From Ditylenchus dipsaci (lineage: Eukaryota > Nematoda > Chromadorea > Rhabditida > Anguinidae): a DNA stretch of 64,000 bases. The stretch covers positions 61,025 to 125,024 of the forward strand of contig SADC01000082.1 in assembly GCA_004194705.1 (NCBI GenBank), given 5' to 3'. Positions 1 through 10,200 of the stretch are shown piece after piece. The notes beneath the pieces are model-generated. The model worked only from the letters and a program-made list of their open reading frames with translations. It had not been told where the DNA came from and made no database searches. Numbering within the stretch: position 1 is the first letter of the stretch; each line of letters begins with the position of its first letter. Position numbers and translations under genes: made by a program.

Positions 1-235
1 CCAGTCAACAAAACTATGTTCAACATCTTCCTTTTCGTTCAAAATTGGCCCCTTTTTGGTCTGTTTCCACCCTAAGACAGCCTTAAATCCCTTCCAAAAT
101 GGTCAAAATGGGTACTTTTTAGTGGTCCAGAAACTCGATTTTTTATTTACCAGAACTCAAAAATAATGTCTTTTTTGAGTATAGGTTGGTATCATGGTTT
201 TGGTCATTTTAATCAAAAAAATTTAGTTTTCAAAA
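1..235. repeat. Partial arm of the 26612-27311 palindromic element family
   Basis: The stretch matches, with scattered substitutions, the right arm of the palindromic element at 26612-27311: both carry ACAAAACTATGTTCAACATC, a block ending GGTCAAAATGGGTAC/GGTCAAAATATGTAC, and an AAAAATAATGTCTTTTT segment. Only one arm is present and it begins before the window, so its length and any target duplication cannot be judged. Confidence 0.75.
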
Positions 236-1130
236 AATGGCCGTCCGGGCCGGGAAACGTGTTTTTTGCATGTTTCAGGTGCTAAACGCTGAAAAAAGAT
301 GACTTGTGAAGATTTCCGGCTATGACATATACTGTACTCTAGCCCATCAGCCTCTTAGCTATCTAACAAAATTATCAGGGGAAAATTCAAAATTAAAGTA
401 AAAAAAATCAGGTCTGCACTCAATAGTATTTGAACCTGTGAGCCAGAAGGGCCCTTTTAAATTTAAAAATGCCTTTGTCCTCTCTCTGGTTTTTCAATAT
501 TTTACTAGCCAACTTTTTAAACTATGGTCACGAAATCTTAACGAATTGATTGAAAGTCGCATACTGGCTATCCAATCCGACCAAACTTTAATTTGCGAGT
601 GAAAAATAAGTTCACGAGGTTTCCTTGTAAGTCAGAAAAATTTTAAATGTACGCGTGTTATACAGGGTGGCGCGAAAAAACACATAAATGGATTTTTTCC
701 ATAACTTTTATCTCTCATGATTTCGACGTTTTTTGTTCGAAATCTGACAATCTAGACAATCGAATGACACCTTACATGCTAAATATTTATCTGAACACAC
801 CGAAACTTAAACGGACAAAATAACAATGATTTTATTATATTCCTTATTTTCATCAATTTAACTGGTCGAAAAGTATGAATTAAGGTAGCAACATTATAGC
901 ACCATGTTGTGATGCAGTTCAAGATCTACAAAGTTCATTTTAAAGAATAAATTTTGAAATTTAAGTGTTGAGATACAGTCTTTTGCAAAGAAAAATAATT
1001 TCTTTGATAAATGACCGAAAATCCCAAAAATTAAAAAACCTGGATTTCGGTCATTGATAAAAAATTGATTTTTTTTTAAAACTGTGTCGTAACACACAGA
1101 TATCAAGAAAATTATCCTAAAAACTGGGTT
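236..1130. other. Intergenic AT-rich stretch, no gene seen
   Basis: No exon with family resemblance is visible on either strand. A TATACAGGGTGGCGCGAAA sequence near 660 looks like one end of a TACAGGGT-type mariner miniature element; its partner end is not found nearby. Confidence 0.4.
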
Positions 1131-2112
1131 TTGCAGCTTTTCAAGTGCAGTACAACAAGTGCTATGATAATGCTAAACCATCAAACCACAAATAAAGCTT
1201 TTGGGGTGGCGCTAAAAACGTGTCAAGAAAGAATGGGGCCGTCTTCAATCAATGTGGGTAATTACTCCTATTTCTGCTTCAAATTAGTTCGCTCTAATCT
1301 TGCTCATCAAGAAGGCCAATGGCTCTTCAAATCTGGGAATTAGTGCAGTGCTACTTCATTCAATGCCTGATGGGTCTCTCAAAGCTGTGGTGCATGCTTC
1401 GCGAACTCTGTCTGATGCTGAGAGGAACTACAGTCAAATTGAAAAAGAAAGTCTAGCCTTAGTTTTTGCTGTCAAGAAGTTCCACAAGATGATCTATGCG
1501 CATCGTTTAATCTTCAAACTAATCATTAACCGCTGCTGGCTATCTTTAGTTCCAAGAAAAGTATTCCTCTTCATGCTGCTAATCGCCTTCAACGTTGGTC
1601 TGTGGTAATGCTAGCGTACGACTTCCAAATAGAATATCACCGAACAACTGCTTTTGGTCAAGCCGATGCTTTTTTCCTGTCTTATCGCTGAACAATCTGC
1701 TTCTACTACAAGTGCTGTTCTGGTTGTTTGAGCTCTCCAATTCTATGAAGATGTTGTTGAAGCTCAACTTCGAAACACAGTGCGGCATCTTCCGCTGAAA
1801 TTCAAGGATCTGGTTTCTGCTACGAACTTAGATGATGCTTTGGTTCAAGTCGAAAATTTGCTTGCTTCCGATTGGTTAGCTTATGGAAAGAATGAGAGCC
1901 CTTTGGCCGATTAAAAGAGCTTGAAGGCTAGTAAAAAGAGCCATAGTGCCACTGAAAAGAGCTATATAGCCAAAATTGTGGATGCTTTTCACACGCAAAA
2001 AAATCATTTGTCGATTGTCAAAGAATGCTTCTTATTTGTTGCTCGTGTGGTAATGCCTGTTGCTCATCAATCTGTTGTGCTGAAGCTTCTTTATGATGAT
2101 CATCCTGGGATC
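1131..2112 (+). pseudogene. Ty3/gypsy pol remnant (RNase H to integrase zinc finger)
   Basis: Three reading-frame pieces follow the order of a Ty3/gypsy polyprotein. At 1300-1600 is the RNase H domain of a reverse transcriptase, with ISAVLLHSMPDGS and NYSQIEKESLALVFAVKKF. At about 1600-1665, in a shifted frame, comes AYDFQIEYHRTTAFGQADA, the usual end of RNase H. At 1980-2112 is the start of the integrase HHCC zinc finger, ending with DHPGI. Reverse transcriptase proper, the integrase catalytic core, gag and LTRs are absent. The copy is broken by frameshifts and stops, and the palindromic repeat beginning near 2113 cuts the integrase off. It is a fossil fragment with no expected activity. Confidence 0.85.
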
Positions 2113-2560
2113 ACAAAGGGACCGAATACTTACAAAATTGGTCGAAAAAATTTCTCTTACATATAACAGCCTGAAAGTTTTTATTAAACGTTTCCACCAT
2201 GTTTTGAGCATTTCCGCTTCCGCTTCCTCACTTCTGTCCCAGATTTAGCTTAAACCACAGGAGGACCAACTACTTACAAAATTGGTCAAAATTGTTTCTC
2301 TTCTATAACCTTTCTACTATGTTTTGAGCAATTCCGCCAAAAATTATTTTTTCCGCAAAAATTTTGCCTTAGGGCACCTTTAAAAATGTTCGGCTACCTT
2401 AGCCCCCCCCCAAGGCAAAAAATTTTGCGGAAAAAATAATTTTTGGCGAAATTGCTCAAAACATGGAAGAAAAGTTATAGAAGAGAAAATTTTTTGACCA
2501 ATTTTGTAAGTACTTGGTCCCTCTGTGGTTTAAGCTAAATCTGGGACATAAGTGAGGAAA
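2113..2560. repeat. Palindromic (foldback) miniature element
   Basis: The arms (about 2225-2395 and 2405-2560) are inverted copies: CTTACAAAATTGGTCAAAA pairs with TTTTGACCAATTTTGTAAG, and GAGCAATTCCGCC pairs with GGCGAAATTGCTC. A C-run at 2403 marks the loop. Each arm carries an ACCACAGGAGGACCAA / TTGGTCCCTCTGTGG motif, a variant of the CCTTGGTCCCCCTGTTG word seen in other elements of this window. A shorter third copy of the arm end lies at 2120-2165. Confidence 0.8.
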
Positions 2561-3780
2561 TCTGGGACAAAAAAAGTTAGTCTGGACAGAAAAAAGTGAA
2601 TCTTGGACAAATTAAATCTGTGACAGAAAAAAATGAATCTGGGTCAAAAAAAGTATATTGTGAAAAAAGTATATTTGCGGCGAAAAAAAGTATTGCCCCA
2701 AAGTGAAAAGACTAATACACAATTGGCCAAACATTTAGAAATTTAAACAAGCGATTAAGCAAATATGTTATTTAGTGCGTATACGTTCCCTCCTTTTTTT
2801 TGAGATGTGAAAAAAGGAGGAAAAGTCAAGTTTATACGCGCTAATTCAAATATTTCGTTATACTTAACCAACTTTTCGTTGTAATTTTAAACTTTCCGTT
2901 TATTTTCTTGAGTTGTCACTTTTTGAGTATGACTTACCTGTTTTACATATTTTAGCGTTATTATTGTTAAGAAGAAATTCAACTGGAAAAACGATGATGT
3001 TTTCGAGACGTTGAATAAAATAAAAAATTTCGATTGGACTCGATCTGACCCGATCTGAACTGATCTAATCTAAATCGATCTGATTTTTTTTATCTGTGTG
3101 TAAAATACGTTTCGCCGTAACGTATTCTGTAACGTAACCTCATATGACTACTTCCGGACTGATGCGAAAAGTGAACTTTGGATGGCTGATGGCACATTTG
3201 ATTCCTGTTCTCGTGGTTTTCGAGACTCATATGTGAATTTATGAAGACCATATGTCGTTTTTAGATCCGACGCCAAACTTCAAAGTTAACTTCCAGTGAC
3301 CATTCTACCACATTTTGTAGACCTTTAGAGCTGGGGAGCCAGACTTGTCAGGAACCTGGAAACTCAGGCTCAGGCTATATAAAGATAAGTAGGCATCTTT
3401 TTTGCCGGTTTCCTTCAATTTTGGTAGTTATTTGGCGAAAATCACAAAATTGAGGCAGTTGCTGAGAGGAAAGCAGTGCTGGAAATGGTTGCAATTGATT
3501 GCTCGATGATTTTTGGACCTAAAAGTCATTAAACTTACTGAAAAAGTAAATTAAAACACCCCAGATGGAGTTGAACGTTTGACAATAAGCGATGCGTATA
3601 TAGAGTTACCACACACAAATTCCGGTTCCGGTTCCGGTCCGAATATCAATTCCGAGCCCAACTCTATCATAATTTTTCTCTTGCTTGGCTGACTATAAAC
3701 GCGTATTTTCAACTTTTGAGCAAATTTTTCGTGTTAAATACCAAAATAAACAAAAAATCACGTAAAGCAGCAGCGATTTG
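2561..3780. other. Non-coding stretch with degenerate short tandem words
   Basis: No gene is visible. 2560-2700 holds a decayed tandem of a CTGGGACAAAAAAAGT-like unit. 3035-3090 is a run of GATCTGA-like units. A TTCCGG-rich block at about 3620-3640, mirrored loosely at 4065-4150, brackets the foldback at 3782-4025 and may be the ends of an older word-repeat element. Confidence 0.45.
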
Positions 3781-3781
3781 T

Positions 3782-4025
3782 TTTAAAGAGCCATTGCCAC
3801 CTGTTTTAAACTGTTCCCCGCCAATTCAAATTTTTTCGCCTGATCATTGAACTTCTGCACGGATTTTTCAGCTTGCTTTCTAATAAAACAAGGCCTAGAA
3901 TTTAAATTTAGGTATGGTTTTGTTAGAAACCAAGTTGAAAAATCTGTAAGGAAGTTCAATGATTAATAAAAAAATTGAATTGGCGGAGGACAACCGTTGT
4001 CGGAGACGGCAATGGCCCTTTAAAA
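3782..4025. repeat. Foldback element, AAAGAGCCATTGCC family
   Basis: Inverted ends are TTTTAAAGAGCCATTGCC and GGCAATGGCCCTTTAAAA. Within the arms, CCGCCAATTCAAATTTTTT and GAACTTCTGCACGGATTTTT are mirrored, with the centre at a TCTAATAAAACAAGGCC / GGTTTTGTTAGAAACC hairpin. Related copies lie at 37297-37533 and 37530-37765, with half copies near 45180-45320 and 49745-49860, so this is a dispersed family. Confidence 0.8.
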
Positions 4026-4269
4026 ACATGTTTTTGAAGCTGCGCTTTTAGTTTCGCCGATAGTAAAATTCCGCTTCCGGTCTCGGTTTTTTCGAAACTC
4101 AAATCTCGATTTTGGTTATGGTTCTAATCTCGATTCTGGTTGCCCACCACTTTTCTTTAAATAATTATACAGCCTCAGGTTGAGTCGTCTTAAATAAAAT
4201 AAATCTTTTCATTAACTTGGCTCTGATACTGTGTATTGTTTGCAGTTTAAAAATACGAATTTTCTACTT

Positions 4270-7200
4270 TCAATAATTATTCTTCTTCGCATAGTCATTT
4301 TTAGAAGAAAAAGAAGAATTTCTATGTTTTGCACTATTCTCTTTTGGTTCAACTGTGAGCACTTTTCCATCAAGTAAATGCGGACCTTCAAGCATTGCTT
4401 TGGTCGCCTAGAAATTATATATAGTACTGGTTTAGTTATTTAATAAAAATTAGTGAACCTGAATCTTGGAAGAAAAAGTCACAAATGCGGACTCTCTCCT
4501 TGCCCTCATATGGCATTTTACATTAGGGTCAAACTTGGAAAAGACATCGCAAAGCATTTCATCTGTCGTACTGGCAGGAAATCCTTCAACATTGAGAGAG
4601 CTTGCCAAGCCTCCTTGCTGCTTGCTAATGTTAATAAAGAGCTTCCTGCCATTAAATTCGTGCGAAGCTGCGTCCGAAGCATTTGCTACCTTAATTTAAA
4701 GCAATTGGAGAGGGTGAACGATGTTATGGAAAATGAAAATCGGGCGCTACTTTAAAATATACGTCCAATAAAGTTTTTTTTGCAATCATATTAATCGATA
4801 AATTTTTCAAGAGGAAAGAGGAGCAAGAGAAAAATTAGGGGATGATTTGTGTTTAAAGACCTACGAAAATAGACTACGCGTAGGCGTACCCGAACGACTA
4901 TCAGTTCGTGGTACTTTTGATTCGTGGCAATCGATTCGTGGCACTATCGATTCGTGGTAATCGATTCTTGGCTATCGATTCGTGGTATTATCGATTCGTG
5001 ACACTATCGATTTGTGGTACTTTTCATTTGTGACTGGTTAAAATACTTTTCGACCCTGAAAAGGCTCCTTTTCTGCTGGGAATGTCTCTTTGGCACGAGG
5101 TCTATTCGTCCACTGGCAATTCATTCATGGTCAATTCGTTTACAATCTTTTGTGATCTCTTAAGAAACAAGTAAAAAATCTTTGTAAAGACCAAAATTAG
5201 AATCTCAATACCCTGGGTATCTACCAACCCCAAAGTGGTCGACCAGAAATGCGTGGAATCATTCGCATGGTGCTTTGTATCAGATCTGTTTGCATCATAA
5301 TTACTTCTTTTGCATCCGATATACACTTGCCAACTTCGAAAACACCCCAAAACATCTAAACTTTTCAAAATAGTCCTGAAAACCCCAAACCTCTCTGATC
5401 AACGGTTGATCGATTGATCAGCCTCAGCCGGTATTATGTCATCAGTGACCCTTACTTTAATTTTACTCACCTCGTGGTAAAGATTTGACTTGCAGCATCC
5501 TTGATTGGAACAATGTCGAGAGATTCCGAACGGTGCTCGCGATAATCAACGATTCCAAGAAAGATCAAGGAAATAAAACCACCATCCGATACAGAAAGAT
5601 GTGAATCTGATGCACTTCAATAACCTTGAAAAGGAGCCTTTCAGGGTCGAAAAGTATTTTAACCAGTCCCAAATGAAAAGTACCACAAATCGATGTGTCA
5701 CGAATCGATGTGCCACGAATCGATACTGCCACGAATCGATGGTGCCACGAATCGATACTGCCACGAATCGATGGTGCCACGAATCGATACTGCCACGAAT
5801 CGATGTGCCACGAATCGATACTGCCACGAATCGATGGTGCCACGAATCGATACTGCCACGAATCGATGGTGCCACGAATCGATACTGCCACGAATCGATG
5901 GTGCCACGAATCGATACTGCCACGAATCGATGGTGCCACGAATCGATACTGCCACGAATCGATGGTGCCACGAATCGATACTGCCACGAATCGATGGTGC
6001 CACGAATCGATACTGCCACGAATCGATGGTGCCACGAATCGATACTGCCACGAATCGATAGTGTCACTAGGGTTGGCAAGGGTAGTGCTAAAACGACTGA
6101 TCGATGAACTGATGGGTTTCGTTAGCATTTTTCAACAGTTTGTAAAAATCTTCCTTTTTCGCGTTTCAGAAATTTTTTTCAAACTATTTTGTAGATTTTG
6201 TCTTTCTGCCTACAACGGTTCAAAAAAAAATTCTGAAACGCGAAAAAGGAAGATTTTACAAACTGTTGAAAAATGCATACGAAACACATCACTTCATCGA
6301 TCAGTCGTTTTAGCACTACCCTTGCCAACCCTAAGTGTCACGAATCAAAAGTACCACGAACTCATATTTTACCGACGTACCCAGGGGATGGGTTTTTTAT
6401 GGCAACCCCCCCCCCCCCATCAGCATTTTTTCAGCCTTTTTAGTTTTGGCACTATCAGACAATCGGTTTCCGTTTTTTGCCTATTGTTTTTTTACCAAAA
6501 CAGGCCTTGGTCCCCCTGTTGTTTTAAAGTGGATCATGGTTAAGGTGATCATGTTAACCACAATCACCATCATCACTATAATCACCATATTAAAATAAAT
6601 ATAATGGACAGGGGAGACCAAGGCATCTTTCAATAAAAAATAACAGGGGGACCAAGGCAAAAAACGGATATCCATTGTCCGATAGCGTCTCAGTTTTTTT
6701 TTTTTATCCAAAAGACATCCAGAGAGCAGAACCCCAACCACAGGGGGACCTAAGGTAGGGGCGGACAAAGCAAAATTCATGTTTTCGACTTTATATGCCA
6801 AAAAAATTCTCATAGCATCCTGAGTCATTTGGCGTTTACAGAATTTTGGAAATCGAATCAGGACAAAGATTTATAGGCGTATAAAATAGGTGGAATTTCT
6901 TAATACACTAAGTATTAAACTTGGGGCGCCAGTAGTCAGGTATTTTAACTGACTACTCATGAAATGGACAGATACCGAAATTTTTATCGGGACCCGACTG
7001 GATGCCGAAATCACCTCACCACAAGCCATTCCCCCCCCCCCCCCCCCCGAGGCCGAATGCACATCTCTAATTAGATTAAATAAAGACATTATTATACAAA
7101 CCCCTTCTCGAGTAGAAAACGTCACCCATCCATGTTTAAGCACTCGATTGGTTAGCTTGTTTCGAGCAAGAACACACTTGTACACTGGACCAAATTGCTC

Positions 7201-10200
7201 GAAGTATCGTGCTAGGTCTTCTTCTGATGTGTTTGGCGGCAAATCAGCCACAAAAATAGTAAACTCGTGTGTTTGGTACTCCAGCTCCACCTGTTTTCAT
7301 CAATAATATGAGGTTGAGAAGAAGTAGCTAAGTCTAACTGAAAAAATCTAAATATAGAAAAGGGCTAAATTCTGAAACACACACCCCACTTTTTTCTAAT
7401 ACATCCATCCCGAAAAAATTTGCCAAGGTAATTTTGGCTCTATATGTGTTGGACTGGCCCATCAAAAAATGCCTTGGTGCCCCCTGTTGATTTTATTTAA
7501 AATTTACCGTTGTCACCTTTTCTTTTTCTGACCCGATCCCCGATCCCTTGCAATGTTGAGTGTGCTGTTCTTGGCCGCAAAACGACCAACCTTTGTCTGA
7601 GTACAATAATCTGCAAAATGTTTTCGAGGAACGTGGCAAAAAGAAAATTTTTCGAAAAAAAAGCTTGGGAAACCAAGGCAACAATTTCTTGACCAAAAAA
7701 TTTGAACGGAAAAAATTATTTATATGGTTAAAAATGGTAAATTAACACATTCAAAGAATCTTTAAAAAAAAATTTCAAAAAAATCAACAGGCGGACGAAA
7801 GCAATTTTTTGGGGGCCACCGCGACACATATAGAGCCCTAATTTTTTAAATTTTTTCAATCACGCTTGTTTCTATAAGTGCATTTGCCCGTTTTGGCTCT
7901 ATATGTGTTGGCACGCCTTCCTGAAAAAAGATACCTTAATCCCCCTGTTTTTTTATCCATTTTTCATGAAAAAATTTATTTTCAACAAAAGTTTTGACAT
8001 TTTTTGTCACACGAAGGAATGAGAGTGGGAGATACTGTACTTTTTTCAAAAGCAATGCAATTACGTATGGAGCCCCTTTTATTAAATTACTAAATTTAAT
8101 TTTGAAAAGCTGTGAAAACTCAGGCGAAATAAATTAGACTTTTGGCTCTGTATGTGTTCGCGAGCTCCGAAAACAATTTTCACTTGTTGTTGATTTTTTC
8201 GAAATCGATTTTTTTTATTTTCTCTTTTTTCTTTAAATTTATACCTTTCATCACCTATTTGGGCATTTTACTAGCAATGTTATCAATAATATGGTTAAAT
8301 TAAATCGTGTTTTTTTTGGCTTAAGGCGGAAGTTAGACCAGAACGGACTCGAACATGTCTTTGTACTTTATTTGTAGTATGGAAATTAAAAAGTTGTTGT
8401 AAAAAAATTAATAGAGGGTGCCGACCCTCATTTCCAGACCCTCCACCTAGCTACGCCACTGGGTGTGTGTTATGCTTGTCCCACAATGGACGCGGTTGCG
8501 GCAGCGGTAGCGGCAGCGGTAACGCGCGCGGAAATGCGTCAGAAAAACGCGTCCATTGTGGGTGCTCTGCCGCGCGGTAGCGAAGCCGCGGCAAACGCGC
8601 GCGTTTTTAGAAAAAACGCGCGGCAGGCGAGAGTGTTTTTGCTTATTCTTTTTTATCATGTGAAGACATGCCTTTTCTTTGCTTTTCCTTCAAATTTTCG
8701 TGTACACGGACACATTTACACCTAGTTAATATATGTTTTTTTTAGTTTCCAATCCATAGATCAAGATGCCAGTCAATATTGTCGACAGCGTAAAAGAAAT
8801 CAAAGAGGAAGGTTCTGTCAAGAAAAAGAAGAATGCTAACGATTTGCTCATCTCTCTCGTACAGGCACATCCGAGTCTCTACAACAAGGCTGACAAAGAA
8901 TATCTCAAGGATCGAAAGGATGTCTGGGCAAAGATCGCAGCTCAATCTGAGGGAGCATTCGAAGGTTAACAAAAATTAACCAACTTGTCAATTAGATAGA
9001 GAATTTTTTAGATGGAGAAAAAGCAAAGATCCGTATGAAAAGTCTTCGAGATCGCTATGTCAAAGAAAAGAAAGCAAAGCCTAGTGGAGCTGGTGCTTAT
9101 GAATGGAAGTCTTCATGGCCGCATTTCGGTTCAATGAGTTTTATGGATCCTTTCATGGAGGACCGCAAAGAGTGAGTTTTCACACAAACTATTGTTGAGC
9201 TTAGTGTGTACTACTTGATTTTTTGGGAGAGAAAGCACTCTTCGCAACACTGACTGTGTGTCTAAGGAAACCAATGAAAGTGAGTATGGTAAGTCTAATG
9301 TAGAATGACATCCTCTTTGTGTGAATACAAAATTGAATTTAGATGAATTTAACGAAGATGAAGTCATTACGTTGTCCGGCTTCGGGAAAAGAAAGCAGTC
9401 ATCATCCAGTGACACTCCAACAGCTGCAAAGATGCCAAGGAAGTCAGGCTCATTTGAAGAACAGCTTATGAAATTCTTGGGAGATGACAAGGAGTCGCGG
9501 AAGTTGCTTTTTGGTAGAAGCATAGGAAAGAGTCTTGAAGTTATCTCAAATCCAATTGACAGGTCTATGGCAAAGATGGAAATTCAGCGAGTCATTGCCA
9601 ATGCAGAAATGGGAGTCTACAGTCAGCAAAAGTTGTCGAGTCAGCAGTTGTAGCAGCAATAGCCCTTCTAATTTTCTGATTCGCCGTACGTTTTATTTAT
9701 TTTATCGGATGTTGTTGAGTTGTTTTTCTCTTGGTAATAAAGGTCTTGCTTCAATCAAAATATTGATGTCGGTGTGCGATAGAGTTTACTCTGTGTTATT
9801 TAGTTGATCTGACCAGCATGATTTCAATTATTTGGTATATTAAGATGAACGACAAGAAAAAACTTGTTCTTGCGCTACTAATGCTACGGCGCCGACAAAA
9901 TAAGAGAAAGTACTGGATACACCCGCTATTGTTAAATCGTTCTGAGGACGGCGAGTATCACCGGTTGTTTCTTCGATTGAACGCCTTCCCACCAAAATTT
10001 CACCAATACAGGGTTATTCAAGAAATTGTAACACTTTCAAACTGCCATAACTTTTTATCCCGGCACGATTTCGAAATTTTGTAAACGCAGATCGACTCAG
10101 AATTTCATGGCAATTTTTTTGGTATATAATGTCAAAATCACGATTTTCGCTTGGTCCCCCCTGTGGTTTTGGTCTTACCCATCCAGAGGCCATCCACAGA

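Larger units (their letters stand above)
4897..6368. mobile_element. Foldback element with ATCGAT-word minisatellite arms
   Basis: The left arm (4897-5075) reads TCAGTTCGTGGTACTTTTGA followed by irregular CGATTCGTGG units and GACTGGTTAAAATACTTTTC. The right side mirrors it: GAAAAGTATTTTAACCAGTC at about 5650, the long CCACGAATCGAT array, and finally TCAAAAGTACCACGAACTCA at 6343-6365. The two ends are thus inverted copies with iterated ATCGAT words, enclosing about 550 bp of unique sequence. It sits in an intron of gene A. Confidence 0.7.

Noticed and set aside
5697..6066. CRISPR-like regular array
   Set aside because: Units are contiguous with no unique spacers and the genome is eukaryotic.
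5546..6543. Long overlapping reading frames on both strands over the minisatellite
   Set aside because: They exist only because the 16-bp unit has no stop in those frames; the repeated CHESILPRIDG-type text has no composition of a real protein and runs into unrelated sequence.
7027..7049. Poly-C runs (also 2403, 6409, 27277, 45680) as functional sites
   Set aside because: They lie at loops of foldback elements or in introns and look like slippage tracts, likely of uncertain length in the assembly.
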